Both the position numbers and the translations under genes were made by a program. 35,461 nt of DNA, from contig JAFVRJ010000017.1 in the NCBI GenBank assembly GCA_017504305.1, positions 1 to 35,461 of the forward strand, written 5' to 3'. This DNA is from Clostridia bacterium. Lineage in GTDB: Bacteria; Bacillota; Clostridia; Christensenellales; DTU072. How positions within the stretch are numbered: position 1 is the stretch's first letter; every line of letters starts with the position of its first letter. Below the pieces are notes generated by a model. That model saw only the letters and a list, made by a program, of their open reading frames with translations. It searched no databases and was not told the origin of the DNA. This document shows positions 1 through 8,005 of the stretch, piece after piece.

Positions 1-270
1 CTTAACATAGTCAGCGTGTCCGGGGCAGTCAACGTGTGCATAGTGACGGGTAGCGGTTTGGTACTCAACGTGTGCGGTGTTGATTGTTATACCTCTTGCT
101 TTCTCTTCGGGAGCCTTATCGATTTGGTCATATCTCATAACTTCAGCATTACCCATAGCTGCAGAAACCATGGTGATCGCTGCGGTTAAGGTGGTCTTAC
201 CGTGGTCAACGTGACCGATAGTACCGATATTTACGTGCGGCTTAGATCTGTCAAACTTCGATTTTGCCAT
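1..270 (-). CDS. tuf: Elongation factor Tu, N-terminal 90 codons (cut by window edge)
   Basis: EF-Tu carries aminoacyl-tRNA to the ribosome as a GTP complex in the cytoplasm. The visible part is the start of the GTPase domain: P-loop GHVDHGKT at residues 19-26, switch I RGITI at 59-63, and the G3 motif DCPGH at 81-85. The frame is open through all 90 codons to the left edge, so the rest of the gene lies outside. The start is fixed by GGAGGA about 7 nt upstream of the ATG and by the typical MAK-F-R-KPHVN opening. It follows fusA, as in many bacteria, but has its own promoter in the 180-bp gap. Identity is certain; whether a second tuf copy exists cannot be seen. Confidence 0.98.
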   Translation of the reverse strand, partial: MAKSKFDRSKPHVNIGTIGHVDHGKTTLTAAITMVSAAMGNAEVMRYDQIDKAPEEKARGITINTAHVEYQTATRHYAHVDCPGHADYVK

Positions 271-349
271 TAGATTGTCCTCCAAATAATGGTTATATTT
301 TTTTATTTTTTTATTTGTTTGTAGTTTTGCGAATTACTCCGCTTTTTCA

Positions 350-378
350 ATTATAATATAAATAATTGCCTTTGTCTA
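350..378 (-). promoter_or_regulatory. Promoter for tuf
   Basis: On the minus strand TAGACA (373-378) and TATAAT (350-355) are separated by exactly 17 bp. This predicts an RNA start near 343 and a long A-rich leader before the tuf ribosome binding site, so tuf can be transcribed independently of fusA. Confidence 0.85.
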
Positions 379-387
379 CTTTTTTTT

Positions 388-423
388 ACACGGATTTTTA
401 TTAATTTTCTTGTAAAACCGTGT
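388..423. other. Inverted repeat between fusA and tuf
   Basis: ACACGG at 388-393 pairs with CCGTGT at 418-423, extended by T/A pairs. On the minus strand (the direction of fusA transcription) the hairpin is followed by A residues, not a U-tract, so it is not a convincing terminator for fusA. A T-rich tail exists only on the plus strand, where no gene ends. It may be a processing or stability stem. Confidence 0.4.
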
Positions 424-450
424 TTTGATATCTTTTAAGTGAGGTGCGCG

Positions 451-2517
451 TTATTTTTTACCGACGATTCTTTCAAACTCGCTTCTCGGAACTTCGGTAT
501 AGCATCCAAGTTGCATGCTGTAGCCACCTCTACCTTGGGTTGCGGAACGCAAGTTGGTTGCGTAACCAAACATTTCGGATAGCGGAACGTCTGCCGATAC
601 AACCTTGCTTCCCTTGCGATCTTCGATATTCTTAATAGAACCTCTACGGGAGCTGATGGTACCCAATACGTCGCCGAGGTACTCGTCCGGAGCGGTAATT
701 TCAACTGCCATAACGGGCTCGAGAAGAGTTGCTTGTGCTTTTGCAGCAGCTTCTTTGAGGGCCATGCTTGCAGCAATTTTGAAGGCCATTTCGGAAGAGT
801 CGACTTCGTGAGAGGATCCGTCTACGAGAGTTACGCGGATATCAACGAGTTCGTAACCGGCAAGAACGCCTGCACGTGCTGCATCGCGGATACCTTCTTC
901 AACGGGTTTGATAAACTCTTTGGGAACGGAGCCACCAACAGTCTTGTCGACAAACTCGATGCCGTGACCGGATTCGAGGGGTTCGACTTCGATAACAACG
1001 TGGCCGTATTGACCTTTACCACCAGATTGACGGATAAATTTGCCTTCTGCCTTTGCGAAGTTCTTGATGGTTTCGCGGTAAGCAACTTGGGGTTTACCTA
1101 CGTTAGCTTCAACCTTGAACTCACGGAGCAAACGGTCAACGATGATTTCGAGGTGCAATTCGCCCATACCGGCAATGATGGTTTGACCGGTTTCTTGATC
1201 GGTATAAGTACGGAAGCTGGGGTCTTCGTCTGCGAGTTTAGATAACGCAATACCCATTTTTTCTTGACCAAGCTTGGTTTTGGGCTCGATAGCTACGCGG
1301 ATAACAGGATCGGGGAACTCCATCTTTTCGAGTACAATGGGGTGTGCGGGATCACAAAGGGTGTCACCGGTACCGATTTCCTTAAGACCTACAAGTGCTA
1401 CGATTTCGCCTGCATATGCTTCTTCGAGCTCTTCACGGGAGTTAGCGTGCATACGTAAAATACGGCCTACGCGCTCTTTCTTACCTTTGATTGCGTTATA
1501 AATCATGGTGCCCGTTTTGAGTACGCCGGAGTAAATTCTGTAGAAAGCAAGTTTACCTACGAACGGGTCTACCATAATTTTGAACGCAAGACCTGCAAGA
1601 GGTGCTTTATCGGTAGATTCGCGGGTTTCCTTCTTTTCTCTCCACTCGCCTTCAACGTGTGCTACGTCTACAGGGCTGGGTAGATAATCTACGATAGCGT
1701 CAAGGAGCAATTGTACGCCCTTGTTACGATAGGAGCTACCGCAAAGTACGGGTACGATATCCATAGCAATGGTTGCCTTACGGAGAACGTTAATTAGCTC
1801 TTGAGCGGTGATTTCTTCACCTGCAAAATACTTTTCGAGCAAAGTATCGTCGTGCTCTGCACAGCTCTCGATTATGTTAAGACGTGCTATATCGGTCTTT
1901 TCTCTGTATTCTTCAGGAACTTCAATTATATCGTAGTTCTTACCGAGGTCACCATCGTGATATATCAATGCACGATTGTTGATAACGTCGATTATTCCGC
2001 GGAAAGTGTCTTCTTGACCGATAGGTAATGCAATGGGCAACGGATTGGCGTGTAATCTTTCGTCAAGCATCTTGATAACGCGATCAAAGTCTGCGCCGTT
2101 GATGTCCATCTTGTTTACAAAAGCTATACGCGGTACACCGTATTTGTCAGCTTGACGCCATACGGTTTCGGATTGGGGCTCTACGCCACCCTTTGCACAG
2201 AATACGGCAACTGCACCGTCAAGTACGCGTAAGCTACGCTCTACTTCAACGGTAAAGTCTACGTGTCCGGGGGTATCGATTAAATTGATGCGACAATCTC
2301 TCCACGAAGTGGTAGTAGCTGCTGACGTAATGGTAATACCTCTTTCTTGCTCTTGAACCATCCAGTCCATAGTAGCATCGCCGTCGTGAACTTCACCCGG
2401 CTTACGGGTTTTGCCCGTGTAGAAGAGAATACGCTCGGAAGTCGTGGTCTTACCTGCGTCAATGTGCGCCATTATACCAATGTTACGCATCTTATCTAAG
2501 GGATATTCTCTAGACAT
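451..2517 (-). CDS. fusA: Elongation factor G
   Basis: EF-G catalyses GTP-dependent translocation of mRNA and tRNAs on the ribosome and helps recycle ribosomes. At 688 aa it is of normal length. The G domain shows the P-loop AHIDAGKT (17-24), DTPGH (81-85) and NKMD (135-138), and the translocation domains run through to the C-terminus without a break. The ATG is preceded by AGAGGTG. It lies about 100 bp after rpsG in the usual str-operon order. The gap holds a perfect 11-bp stem that could modulate read-through from rpsG. The shadow reading frames on the opposite strand are not genes. Confidence 0.98.
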   Translation of the reverse strand: MSREYPLDKMRNIGIMAHIDAGKTTTSERILFYTGKTRKPGEVHDGDATMDWMVQEQERGITITSAATTTSWRDCRINLIDTPGHVDFTVEVERSLRVLDGAVAVFCAKGGVEPQSETVWRQADKYGVPRIAFVNKMDINGADFDRVIKMLDERLHANPLPIALPIGQEDTFRGIIDVINNRALIYHDGDLGKNYDIIEVPEEYREKTDIARLNIIESCAEHDDTLLEKYFAGEEITAQELINVLRKATIAMDIVPVLCGSSYRNKGVQLLLDAIVDYLPSPVDVAHVEGEWREKKETRESTDKAPLAGLAFKIMVDPFVGKLAFYRIYSGVLKTGTMIYNAIKGKKERVGRILRMHANSREELEEAYAGEIVALVGLKEIGTGDTLCDPAHPIVLEKMEFPDPVIRVAIEPKTKLGQEKMGIALSKLADEDPSFRTYTDQETGQTIIAGMGELHLEIIVDRLLREFKVEANVGKPQVAYRETIKNFAKAEGKFIRQSGGKGQYGHVVIEVEPLESGHGIEFVDKTVGGSVPKEFIKPVEEGIRDAARAGVLAGYELVDIRVTLVDGSSHEVDSSEMAFKIAASMALKEAAAKAQATLLEPVMAVEITAPDEYLGDVLGTISSRRGSIKNIEDRKGSKVVSADVPLSEMFGYATNLRSATQGRGGYSMQLGCYTEVPRSEFERIVGKK

Positions 2518-2566
2518 TTTTCACCTCTCGTTTTATTGTAACTTTTCGTTACCTCTATTACAAAAT

Positions 2567-2594
2567 TAAACGGTATGAGCAAGCATACCGTTTA
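2567..2594 (-). other. Perfect 11-bp hairpin between rpsG and fusA
   Basis: TAAACGGTATG (2567-2577) and CATACCGTTTA (2584-2594) form a perfect 11-bp stem with a 6-nt loop. On the minus strand it is followed by only AATTTTG, a weak U-tract. It could be a partial terminator lowering fusA relative to rpsG, or an RNA processing or stability element. A second small stem (GTAAC/GTTAC, about 2538-2552) lies between it and the fusA ribosome binding site. Confidence 0.5.
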
Positions 2595-2618
2595 CGTGTT
2601 GCATTGCAGCTTCGCTTC

Positions 2619-3089
2619 CTACCAACGGAAATGTGCGAATGCCTTGTTGGCTTCTGCCATACGGTGGGTATCTTCCTTCTTCTTGATTGCGCCACCAGCG
2701 TTGTTATAAGCGTCCATAATCTCGCCTGCGAGTCTTTGGCACATCGTTCTCTCACTGCGCTTTCTTGCAAACATTACAAGCCAGCGGATGCCGAGAGTTT
2801 GACGGCGAACGGGTCTGATTTCGAGCGGTACTTGGTAGTTAGCGCCACCTACACGGCGAGCCTTAACTTCGAGTACGGGCATGATGTTTTCGAGAGCCTT
2901 GAAGAATACTTCTTCGGGAGCTTGACCCATCTTCTCTTTAATGATAGCAAATGCATCGTATACTATCTTTTGTGCGGTACCGAGCTTACCATCGAGCATA
3001 ACTTGGTTGGTGAGCTTGGTGATTACTTCTGAATTATATACCGGATCGGGCAATACGTTCCTCTTCGGAACACCACTTCTTCTGGGCAT
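2619..3089 (-). CDS. rpsG: 30S ribosomal protein S7
   Basis: S7 nucleates assembly of the 30S head and lines the E-site mRNA channel. It is 156 aa, the family's normal length, opening MPRR and containing the conserved [11 protein letters not shown] and [12 protein letters not shown] stretches. GGAGGA precedes the ATG. It starts 35 bp after rpsL, so the two are co-transcribed from the promoter upstream of the L7Ae-like gene. In E. coli S7 represses its own operon through the rpsL-rpsG spacer. I do not see an obvious S7-binding structure in this short spacer. Confidence 0.98.
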   Translation of the reverse strand: MPRRSGVPKRNVLPDPVYNSEVITKLTNQVMLDGKLGTAQKIVYDAFAIIKEKMGQAPEEVFFKALENIMPVLEVKARRVGGANYQVPLEIRPVRRQTLGIRWLVMFARKRSERTMCQRLAGEIMDAYNNAGGAIKKKEDTHRMAEANKAFAHFRW

Positions 3090-3124
3090 TTCAGTTATCC
3101 TCCTATATTATGATTGGCCAAAGA

Positions 3125-3496
3125 CTATTTGGGGGTCTTTGCGCCGTACTTGGACCTTGCTTGCTTACGTTTTGCAACGCCTGCGGTATCAAGAGTACCA
3201 CGGATAATGTGATATCTTACACCAGGAAGGTCTCTAACTCTTCCGCCTCTGATAAGCACTACGCTGTGCTCTTGGAGGTTATGGCCGATACCGGGAATAT
3301 AAATGGTACCTTCCATTCCGTTTACAAGACGTACTCTTGCGATCTTACGGACTGCGGAATTAGGCTTTTTGGGGGTAGTGGTCGTAACGGATAAGCATAC
3401 GCCTCTCTTTTGAGGGCAGCTGTCCATGATAGGTGCCAAGGATTTCTTGGTTTGACGTTGTCTACCTTGCCTTATGAGCTGATTAGTTGTGGGCAT
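3125..3496 (-). CDS. rpsL: 30S ribosomal protein S12
   Basis: S12 sits at the decoding centre and controls translational accuracy. The 123-aa protein has all hallmark blocks: CPQKRGVC at 27-34, [10 protein letters not shown] at 39-48 with Lys43 intact, GHNLQEHSV at 71-79, and [13 protein letters not shown] at 84-96. The residue at position 88, normally lysine, is arginine (codon AGA). The K88R change is a known streptomycin-resistance substitution in E. coli and Mycobacterium tuberculosis. Asp89, the site methylthiolated by RimO in some bacteria, is present. AAGGAGG precedes the ATG. It lies between the L7Ae-like gene and rpsG. Confidence 0.98.
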   Translation of the reverse strand: MPTTNQLIRQGRQRQTKKSLAPIMDSCPQKRGVCLSVTTTTPKKPNSAVRKIARVRLVNGMEGTIYIPGIGHNLQEHSVVLIRGGRVRDLPGVRYHIIRGTLDTAGVAKRKQARSKYGAKTPK

Positions 3497-3559
3497 TAAG
3501 GGTTCCTCCTTATGTTATTTGATCCGCCCGAACAACCCTTTTGGGAGGATCGAAGGCTT

Positions 3560-3811
3560 CTACTTTAAGATACCTACCGTCGCACACGCTACGTCTATGC
3601 CGAGCATCTTGCCCATTTCTTCTTTAGAAGCGAACTTCTTTACCGGGATACGTGCTTTACGACAGGTACTTAATAGCTCTTGCCTTATATGTGACTCGGC
3701 ATCTTCGGCAATCAAAACACACCTTATTTGATCATCTTTGATACCGCGATTTACTTGTCTTAATCCGATAACCTTCTTCTCCGATAATAACTTTATTATT
3801 GACGGTTCCAT
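3560..3811 (-). CDS. L7Ae/L30e-family RNA-binding protein (YbxF-like)
   Basis: A small 83-aa protein of the L7Ae/L30e/Gadd45 family, which binds kink-turn RNA. In Bacillus the equivalent gene (ybxF, also called rplGB) also lies just before rpsL. Family features include a central CVLIAEDAE strand-turn, a VKKFASKEEMGKMLG helix and a hydrophobic C-terminal strand. It is the first gene of the L7Ae-rpsL-rpsG-fusA unit, transcribed from a strong promoter about 45 bp upstream. The ATG is preceded by AAAGGAG with very short spacing (3 nt), which may limit its translation. The exact role of the bacterial protein remains uncertain. Confidence 0.9.
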   Translation of the reverse strand: MEPSIIKLLSEKKVIGLRQVNRGIKDDQIRCVLIAEDAESHIRQELLSTCRKARIPVKKFASKEEMGKMLGIDVACATVGILK

Positions 3812-3832
3812 AGGCTCCTTTGCTTAACAAAT

Positions 3833-3851
3833 AGCTCGCATTTCGCAAGCT
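3833..3851 (-). other. Short leader stem before the L7Ae-like gene
   Basis: AGCTCGC (3833-3839) and GCAAGCT (3845-3851) form a 7-bp stem (one G-U pair) in the short 5' leader between the promoter and the ribosome binding site. Possible stability or regulatory stem; function unknown. Confidence 0.4.
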
Positions 3852-3856
3852 TTGTT

Positions 3857-3885
3857 ATTATAACAACATAAAAATAACAAGTCAA
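3857..3885 (-). promoter_or_regulatory. Promoter of the L7Ae-rpsL-rpsG-fusA operon
   Basis: On the minus strand TTGACT (3880-3885) and TATAAT (3857-3862) are 17 bp apart, with a TGn extension before the -10. This near-consensus promoter fits a highly expressed ribosomal protein operon. Confidence 0.9.
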
Positions 3886-4018
3886 GCAAATTTCAAGCGA
3901 TTTTGCATTAAAAATGATAAGTTTTTTTGGTCTTGTGGCATACTTGTCGTTACTTTGCCGTATGCAACCTTAATTTTACCCTAAAGCTATAAAAATAGAA
4001 TACTTTTTATTTACGATA

Positions 4019-4027
4019 TGTTATAAT
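4019..4027 (+). promoter_or_regulatory. Extended -10 promoter of recD2 (leaderless)
   Basis: TGT-TATAAT lies at 4019-4027, and the recD2 ATG begins only 8 nt after it, so RNA should start at or next to the A of the ATG. No -35 match is seen 17 bp upstream, as is common for extended -10 promoters, and there is no ribosome binding site. The divergent 3812-4035 gap also carries the minus-strand ribosomal promoter; between them I see only AT-rich sequence. Confidence 0.75.
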
Positions 4028-4035
4028 CGTTACGT

Positions 4036-6240
4036 ATGGAAATTAAAGGTAGCGTACAATCGGTTATATTCTATAATGCGGAAAACGGATTTTCCGTTAT
4101 AGAACTCGAAACTTCCGGCGGAACGATAACCGCCGTAGGTTGTATACCCGAAGTTAACGAGGGCGAAAGTCTTACCCTCGAAGGAAGATGGAGTTCATCC
4201 TCAAAATACGGCGATCGCTTTGAAATCACCGACGTTCGCTTCGAAGCCCCTACCAACAAACTTGGCATTATTAACTATCTTTCCAGCGGACTGTTTTACG
4301 GCATAGGTCCCGTGCTTGCGACAAAAATCGTTAATCACTTTGGCTTACGCACTCTTGAGATAATTGAAAATTCACCCGAAAAACTTATTGAAGTCAGCGG
4401 TATCAGTAAGCGTCGTGCTCAAGACATAAGCGAAGCTTACGCCGAAAACACTTCGATGCGCTCTACATTGATATTTTTACAAAAATATCAAATTAGCATG
4501 GCAAAGGCAATAAAGATTTTCTCTTTTTACGGTGAACGAACGGAAGAAATTATTAAACAAAACCCCTACGTTCTCGCGCAAGATATTGATGGTATAGGCT
4601 TCCGCACGGCGGATGAAATCGCAGTCAAAATGGGTTTCGACATGGAGTCGGACTTCCGCTTGATAGCGGGTATTTTACACGTACTTTCCGAAGCCGGTGC
4701 TCGTGAAGGACATACCACGCTCCCGGCAGAGCTTCTCATCGAGCGCACCGCAATCCTACTCCGTAACGAAAACTACGAGCGCATCGGCGAGCTTTTACCA
4801 CGCCTTGAGTTTGCCGGCAAAGTAAGAAGTATACTCCTAACCGAGGACGATAAGCCTGTACGCTATTACTCATCCACCATCGACTACAACACCGAAAACG
4901 GCATCGCCGCAAGGCTCGTAAGGATTTCCAAGCAAGACTTTGGCGAGGGCATTGATTTAGATAAAGAAATTCGCGTTTTTGAAAAAACAAATGGGATTTA
5001 CCTCGATAAAACGCAAAAAGAGGCCGTTTTGACGGCAATGAACAAAGGCAGTTGCGTTATCACCGGCGGACCGGGAACGGGTAAAACCACCATTATTAAG
5101 TGCATCCTCGACCTCTGCTTAAGCGCGGGGCTTAAATGCTCGTTATGTGCACCCACCGGTAGAGCGGCAAAGAGGCTCGGTGAGTCCACCGGGCACGAAT
5201 CAAAAACAATCCACCGCCTTTTGGAGCTTGACTTTTCATCGGACCGTCCCACCTATCGTTATAACGAAAACGAACCCCTCGATACCGACGTGGTTATAGT
5301 AGACGAAATCAGTATGGCGGATATTTACGTATTTAACGCTCTTTTGCGCGCGTTACCGGAGCGAGTAAGGTTGATTTTGGTCGGAGATAAAGACCAACTC
5401 CCCAGCGTATCTCCCGGCAACGTTCTTGCCGATATTATATCGACGGGAATACTCGACGTTTCATATCTAACGGAAATCCATCGCCAAGACGCCAATAGCC
5501 TTATCGTAGATAACGCCCACCGCATCAACCGCGGGGAAATGCCCATCCTTCGCAACACCTCAAGCGACTTCTTTTTTGACAATAAAGAGTCCTTTAACGA
5601 TATTCAACAATCGGTTGTAACGATGGTTACCGAAAGACTACCCTCTTTCTTCAAGCTCGATAATAAAGATATTCAAGTGCTTGCACCGGTTAAAAAGGGA
5701 CTTGCCGGCGTCGAAAACCTCAACGTGGTATTGCAAAACGCCCTAAACCCCAACAAGGAAGGCGTAACCGTCAACGGCGTAGAGTTTCGTGTGGGTGATA
5801 AGGTTATGCATACGGTCAACGACTATTCCTTGAAGTGGCAACGCGGACTGGAGCAAGGCACCGGTGTCTTTAACGGAGAAATCGGATATATCGTAGATAT
5901 TATCCGCGGTGAACTTACCGTTCAATTCGACGACGGCAAAATTGTAAACTACGATAGAGGCTCGCAAGAGCATCTTATGCTCGCGTATTGCATAAGCGTA
6001 CATAAGAGTCAAGGCTCGGAGTTCCCCGTAGTTGTACTTGCCCTTTCCTCGGGCGGGTCGATACTCAACCGCAATCTATTATATACGGCTGTTACGCGCG
6101 CTAAAAACGCCGTTGTAATCGTAGGCACTCAAAAGGCATTACGCAATATGGTATTCAACGATTACGCAGCAAGACGTTATACCCTATTGAAGGAGTTAAT
6201 ATGCCAAACTCTCAAAAAGCTAAACTCCATACGCGGTTAA
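4036..6240 (+). CDS. recD2: RecD2-type DNA helicase (RecD/TraA family)
   Basis: A 5'-3' superfamily-1B helicase of the stand-alone RecD2 type, involved in DNA repair and fork processing without RecBC. The 734-aa protein has an N-terminal OB-like region, then helix-hairpin-helix sequence (about residues 80-200, including GIGPVLATKI and GIGFRTADEIA). Walker A GGPGTGKT is at 344-351 and Walker B DEISM at 423-427. The C-terminal 2A region has YCISVHKSQGSEF and TAVTRAKN, the nucleic-acid and ATP motifs near the end. It heads a plus-strand operon and its 3' end overlaps the ComF-like gene by 40 nt. No Shine-Dalgarno precedes the ATG; with TATAAT 8 nt upstream the mRNA is probably leaderless. Confidence 0.95.
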   Translation: MEIKGSVQSVIFYNAENGFSVIELETSGGTITAVGCIPEVNEGESLTLEGRWSSSSKYGDRFEITDVRFEAPTNKLGIINYLSSGLFYGIGPVLATKIVNHFGLRTLEIIENSPEKLIEVSGISKRRAQDISEAYAENTSMRSTLIFLQKYQISMAKAIKIFSFYGERTEEIIKQNPYVLAQDIDGIGFRTADEIAVKMGFDMESDFRLIAGILHVLSEAGAREGHTTLPAELLIERTAILLRNENYERIGELLPRLEFAGKVRSILLTEDDKPVRYYSSTIDYNTENGIAARLVRISKQDFGEGIDLDKEIRVFEKTNGIYLDKTQKEAVLTAMNKGSCVITGGPGTGKTTIIKCILDLCLSAGLKCSLCAPTGRAAKRLGESTGHESKTIHRLLELDFSSDRPTYRYNENEPLDTDVVIVDEISMADIYVFNALLRALPERVRLILVGDKDQLPSVSPGNVLADIISTGILDVSYLTEIHRQDANSLIVDNAHRINRGEMPILRNTSSDFFFDNKESFNDIQQSVVTMVTERLPSFFKLDNKDIQVLAPVKKGLAGVENLNVVLQNALNPNKEGVTVNGVEFRVGDKVMHTVNDYSLKWQRGLEQGTGVFNGEIGYIVDIIRGELTVQFDDGKIVNYDRGSQEHLMLAYCISVHKSQGSEFPVVVLALSSGGSILNRNLLYTAVTRAKNAVVIVGTQKALRNMVFNDYAARRYTLLKELICQTLKKLNSIRG

Positions 6241-6950
6241 AAGGTATTATCGATTCTTTTATTCGCGCTTTGCACCCAAAGGGTTACGTTTGCCTATTCT
6301 GCGGTGACGAGCTGACGGAAGCCAATCGCGAGGAATCGATATGTGATAAATGCAGAGAAAAGCTACCCTATCGAGTCGAACAGACTTGCCCCGTTTGCGG
6401 TAACTATTACTCTCGCGAAGGACTATGCCCAAAGTGCCGTAAGGCTATGCCTTCTTACAAAAAAGCGTACGCTCCGTTTGACTTTAGCGGAAATATCCGT
6501 AAAATGATAATAGGATATAAAGACGGCGGTAAACCTTTCCTCGGCGAATACATAGCGAGGTATCTTGTAATATTTGCTCGCGCTATGGAAATTACCGCGG
6601 ACTATATAACCTTTATACCCTCTCATCCCAAGACCATCCGCCGCCGTGGTTTCGACCATTGCTTGAAGGTCGCAAAAATCGTCTCGGAGCAACTTGGCAT
6701 ACCACTAATTGAGCCTCTTAAACGCATTAAGCTCAACAAGGACCAAACAAAACTAACGACGGAAGAACGCTCAACCAACGTCAGTAAGGTTTTTGCCAAA
6801 AGGGATGACTTCGATTTTACCGCCATACAAGGTAAATCGATACTTATAATCGACGACGTAATGACAACCGGTGCAACTTGCTCGGCTTGCTCTAATATAT
6901 TAAAGCGCATGGGCGCGGAAACAATACTAATACTTACACTTGCGAGATAA
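6201..6950 (+). CDS. ComF-family phosphoribosyltransferase-like protein
   Basis: A 249-aa ComF/GntX-type protein: an N-terminal zinc-binding part and a C-terminal phosphoribosyltransferase fold. Two zinc knuckles are visible: C31-x2-C34 with C48-x2-C51, and C63-x2-C66 with C76-x2-C79. The PRPP-loop IIDDVMTTGAT lies near residues 217-227. In naturally competent bacteria ComF acts in DNA uptake or processing, but family members also occur in bacteria with no known competence, so the role here is open. The ATG is inside the last codons of recD2 and has AAGGAG at good spacing. Pairing with a RecD2 helicase suggests a DNA-processing role (inference). Confidence 0.9.
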   Translation: MPNSQKAKLHTRLKGIIDSFIRALHPKGYVCLFCGDELTEANREESICDKCREKLPYRVEQTCPVCGNYYSREGLCPKCRKAMPSYKKAYAPFDFSGNIRKMIIGYKDGGKPFLGEYIARYLVIFARAMEITADYITFIPSHPKTIRRRGFDHCLKVAKIVSEQLGIPLIEPLKRIKLNKDQTKLTTEERSTNVSKVFAKRDDFDFTAIQGKSILIIDDVMTTGATCSACSNILKRMGAETILILTLAR

Positions 6951-6952
6951 TT

Positions 6953-7999
6953 ATGTATTACACTAACGCTAAACAAAAACTTGATTCTTTACGCGACCGT
7001 AACGATTATTTAATACTTGCTTTCGAATCCTCTTGCGATGAAACGGCAGTTGCCGTTACAAGGGGCAGAGAGGTATTATCCTCCGTTATCAGCTCACAAA
7101 TCGAAATCCATAAACGCTTTGGTGGCGTGGTACCGGAAATTGCTTCACGCAACCACGCTCTTGCTATCGATAGCATCACCAAGGAAGCCCTCGAAAAAGC
7201 CGGCGTAACGCTTGCAGATATCGACGTTATCGCGGTAACCTACGGTGCAGGTCTTCTCGGCGCGTTATTGGTAGGCGTTAGCTATGCTAAATCCCTTGCG
7301 TATACCCTCGGTTTACCTTTAGTTGCGTGCAACCACATTAAAGGACATATTGCTGCAAACTACATTTCCGCTCCCGAGTTAGAGCCTCCCTTCGTTTGCT
7401 TACTTGCCAGCGGTGGACACACCTACATTTTGAAAGTAAACGCCTTTGACGACATGGAAGTTTTGGGCGAAACTCAAGACGACGCCGTAGGCGAAGCCTT
7501 CGACAAGGTGGCAAGAGTTTTAGGACTCCCCTATCCCGGCGGTCCGGAAATCGACAGACTTGCAAAGCTCGGCAAGCCTGTTTACAAGCTCCCACGTGCT
7601 TTCAAGGGTGAAAAACACCTTAACTTCTCGTACAGCGGACTTAAAACCGCCGTTATAAACCTCGTCGCGAACACCAAAGCTCGCGGTGGCGAAATTGTTC
7701 CCGAGGATCTTGCTTGCTCCTTCCAAACGGAAGCAACCGGAGTGCTTGTAGACCATACTATCGAAGCTTGCAAGAGAACGGGTATTAAGACGATAGCACT
7801 TGCAGGCGGTGTTGGAGCCAACTCCTGTTTACGTGACAGTTTGGTTAGCGCCGGCAATAAATTGGGCTTTAAGGTATTGTTGCCTCCTAAATCACTTTGT
7901 ACCGATAACGCCGCAATGATAGGCGTTTGCGCTTACGAAGAGATTAAGGCAGGCATTGCTCCGGCAGAGCTTACTTTGGACGCAGATCCTGCCCTTTAA
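6953..7999 (+). CDS. tsaD: tRNA N6-threonylcarbamoyladenosine transferase TsaD
   Basis: TsaD transfers threonylcarbamoyl to A37 of ANN-decoding tRNAs together with TsaB and TsaE. The 348-aa protein shows ESSCDET (25-31), GGVVPEIASRNH (57-68), the metal-binding NHIKGH with H128 and H132, and GGVGANSCLR near 285. It carries about 18 residues ahead of the usual start, but no in-frame start codon occurs closer to the conserved domain. The ATG is 2 nt after the ComF-like stop with no clear ribosome binding site, so translation is probably coupled. tsaB and tsaE are not nearby. Confidence 0.96.
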   Translation: MYYTNAKQKLDSLRDRNDYLILAFESSCDETAVAVTRGREVLSSVISSQIEIHKRFGGVVPEIASRNHALAIDSITKEALEKAGVTLADIDVIAVTYGAGLLGALLVGVSYAKSLAYTLGLPLVACNHIKGHIAANYISAPELEPPFVCLLASGGHTYILKVNAFDDMEVLGETQDDAVGEAFDKVARVLGLPYPGGPEIDRLAKLGKPVYKLPRAFKGEKHLNFSYSGLKTAVINLVANTKARGGEIVPEDLACSFQTEATGVLVDHTIEACKRTGIKTIALAGGVGANSCLRDSLVSAGNKLGFKVLLPPKSLCTDNAAMIGVCAYEEIKAGIAPAELTLDADPAL

Positions 8000-8005
8000 C
8001 GCACC

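Noticed and set aside
388..423. Terminator after fusA
   Set aside because: On the transcribed strand the stem is followed by A's, not U's.
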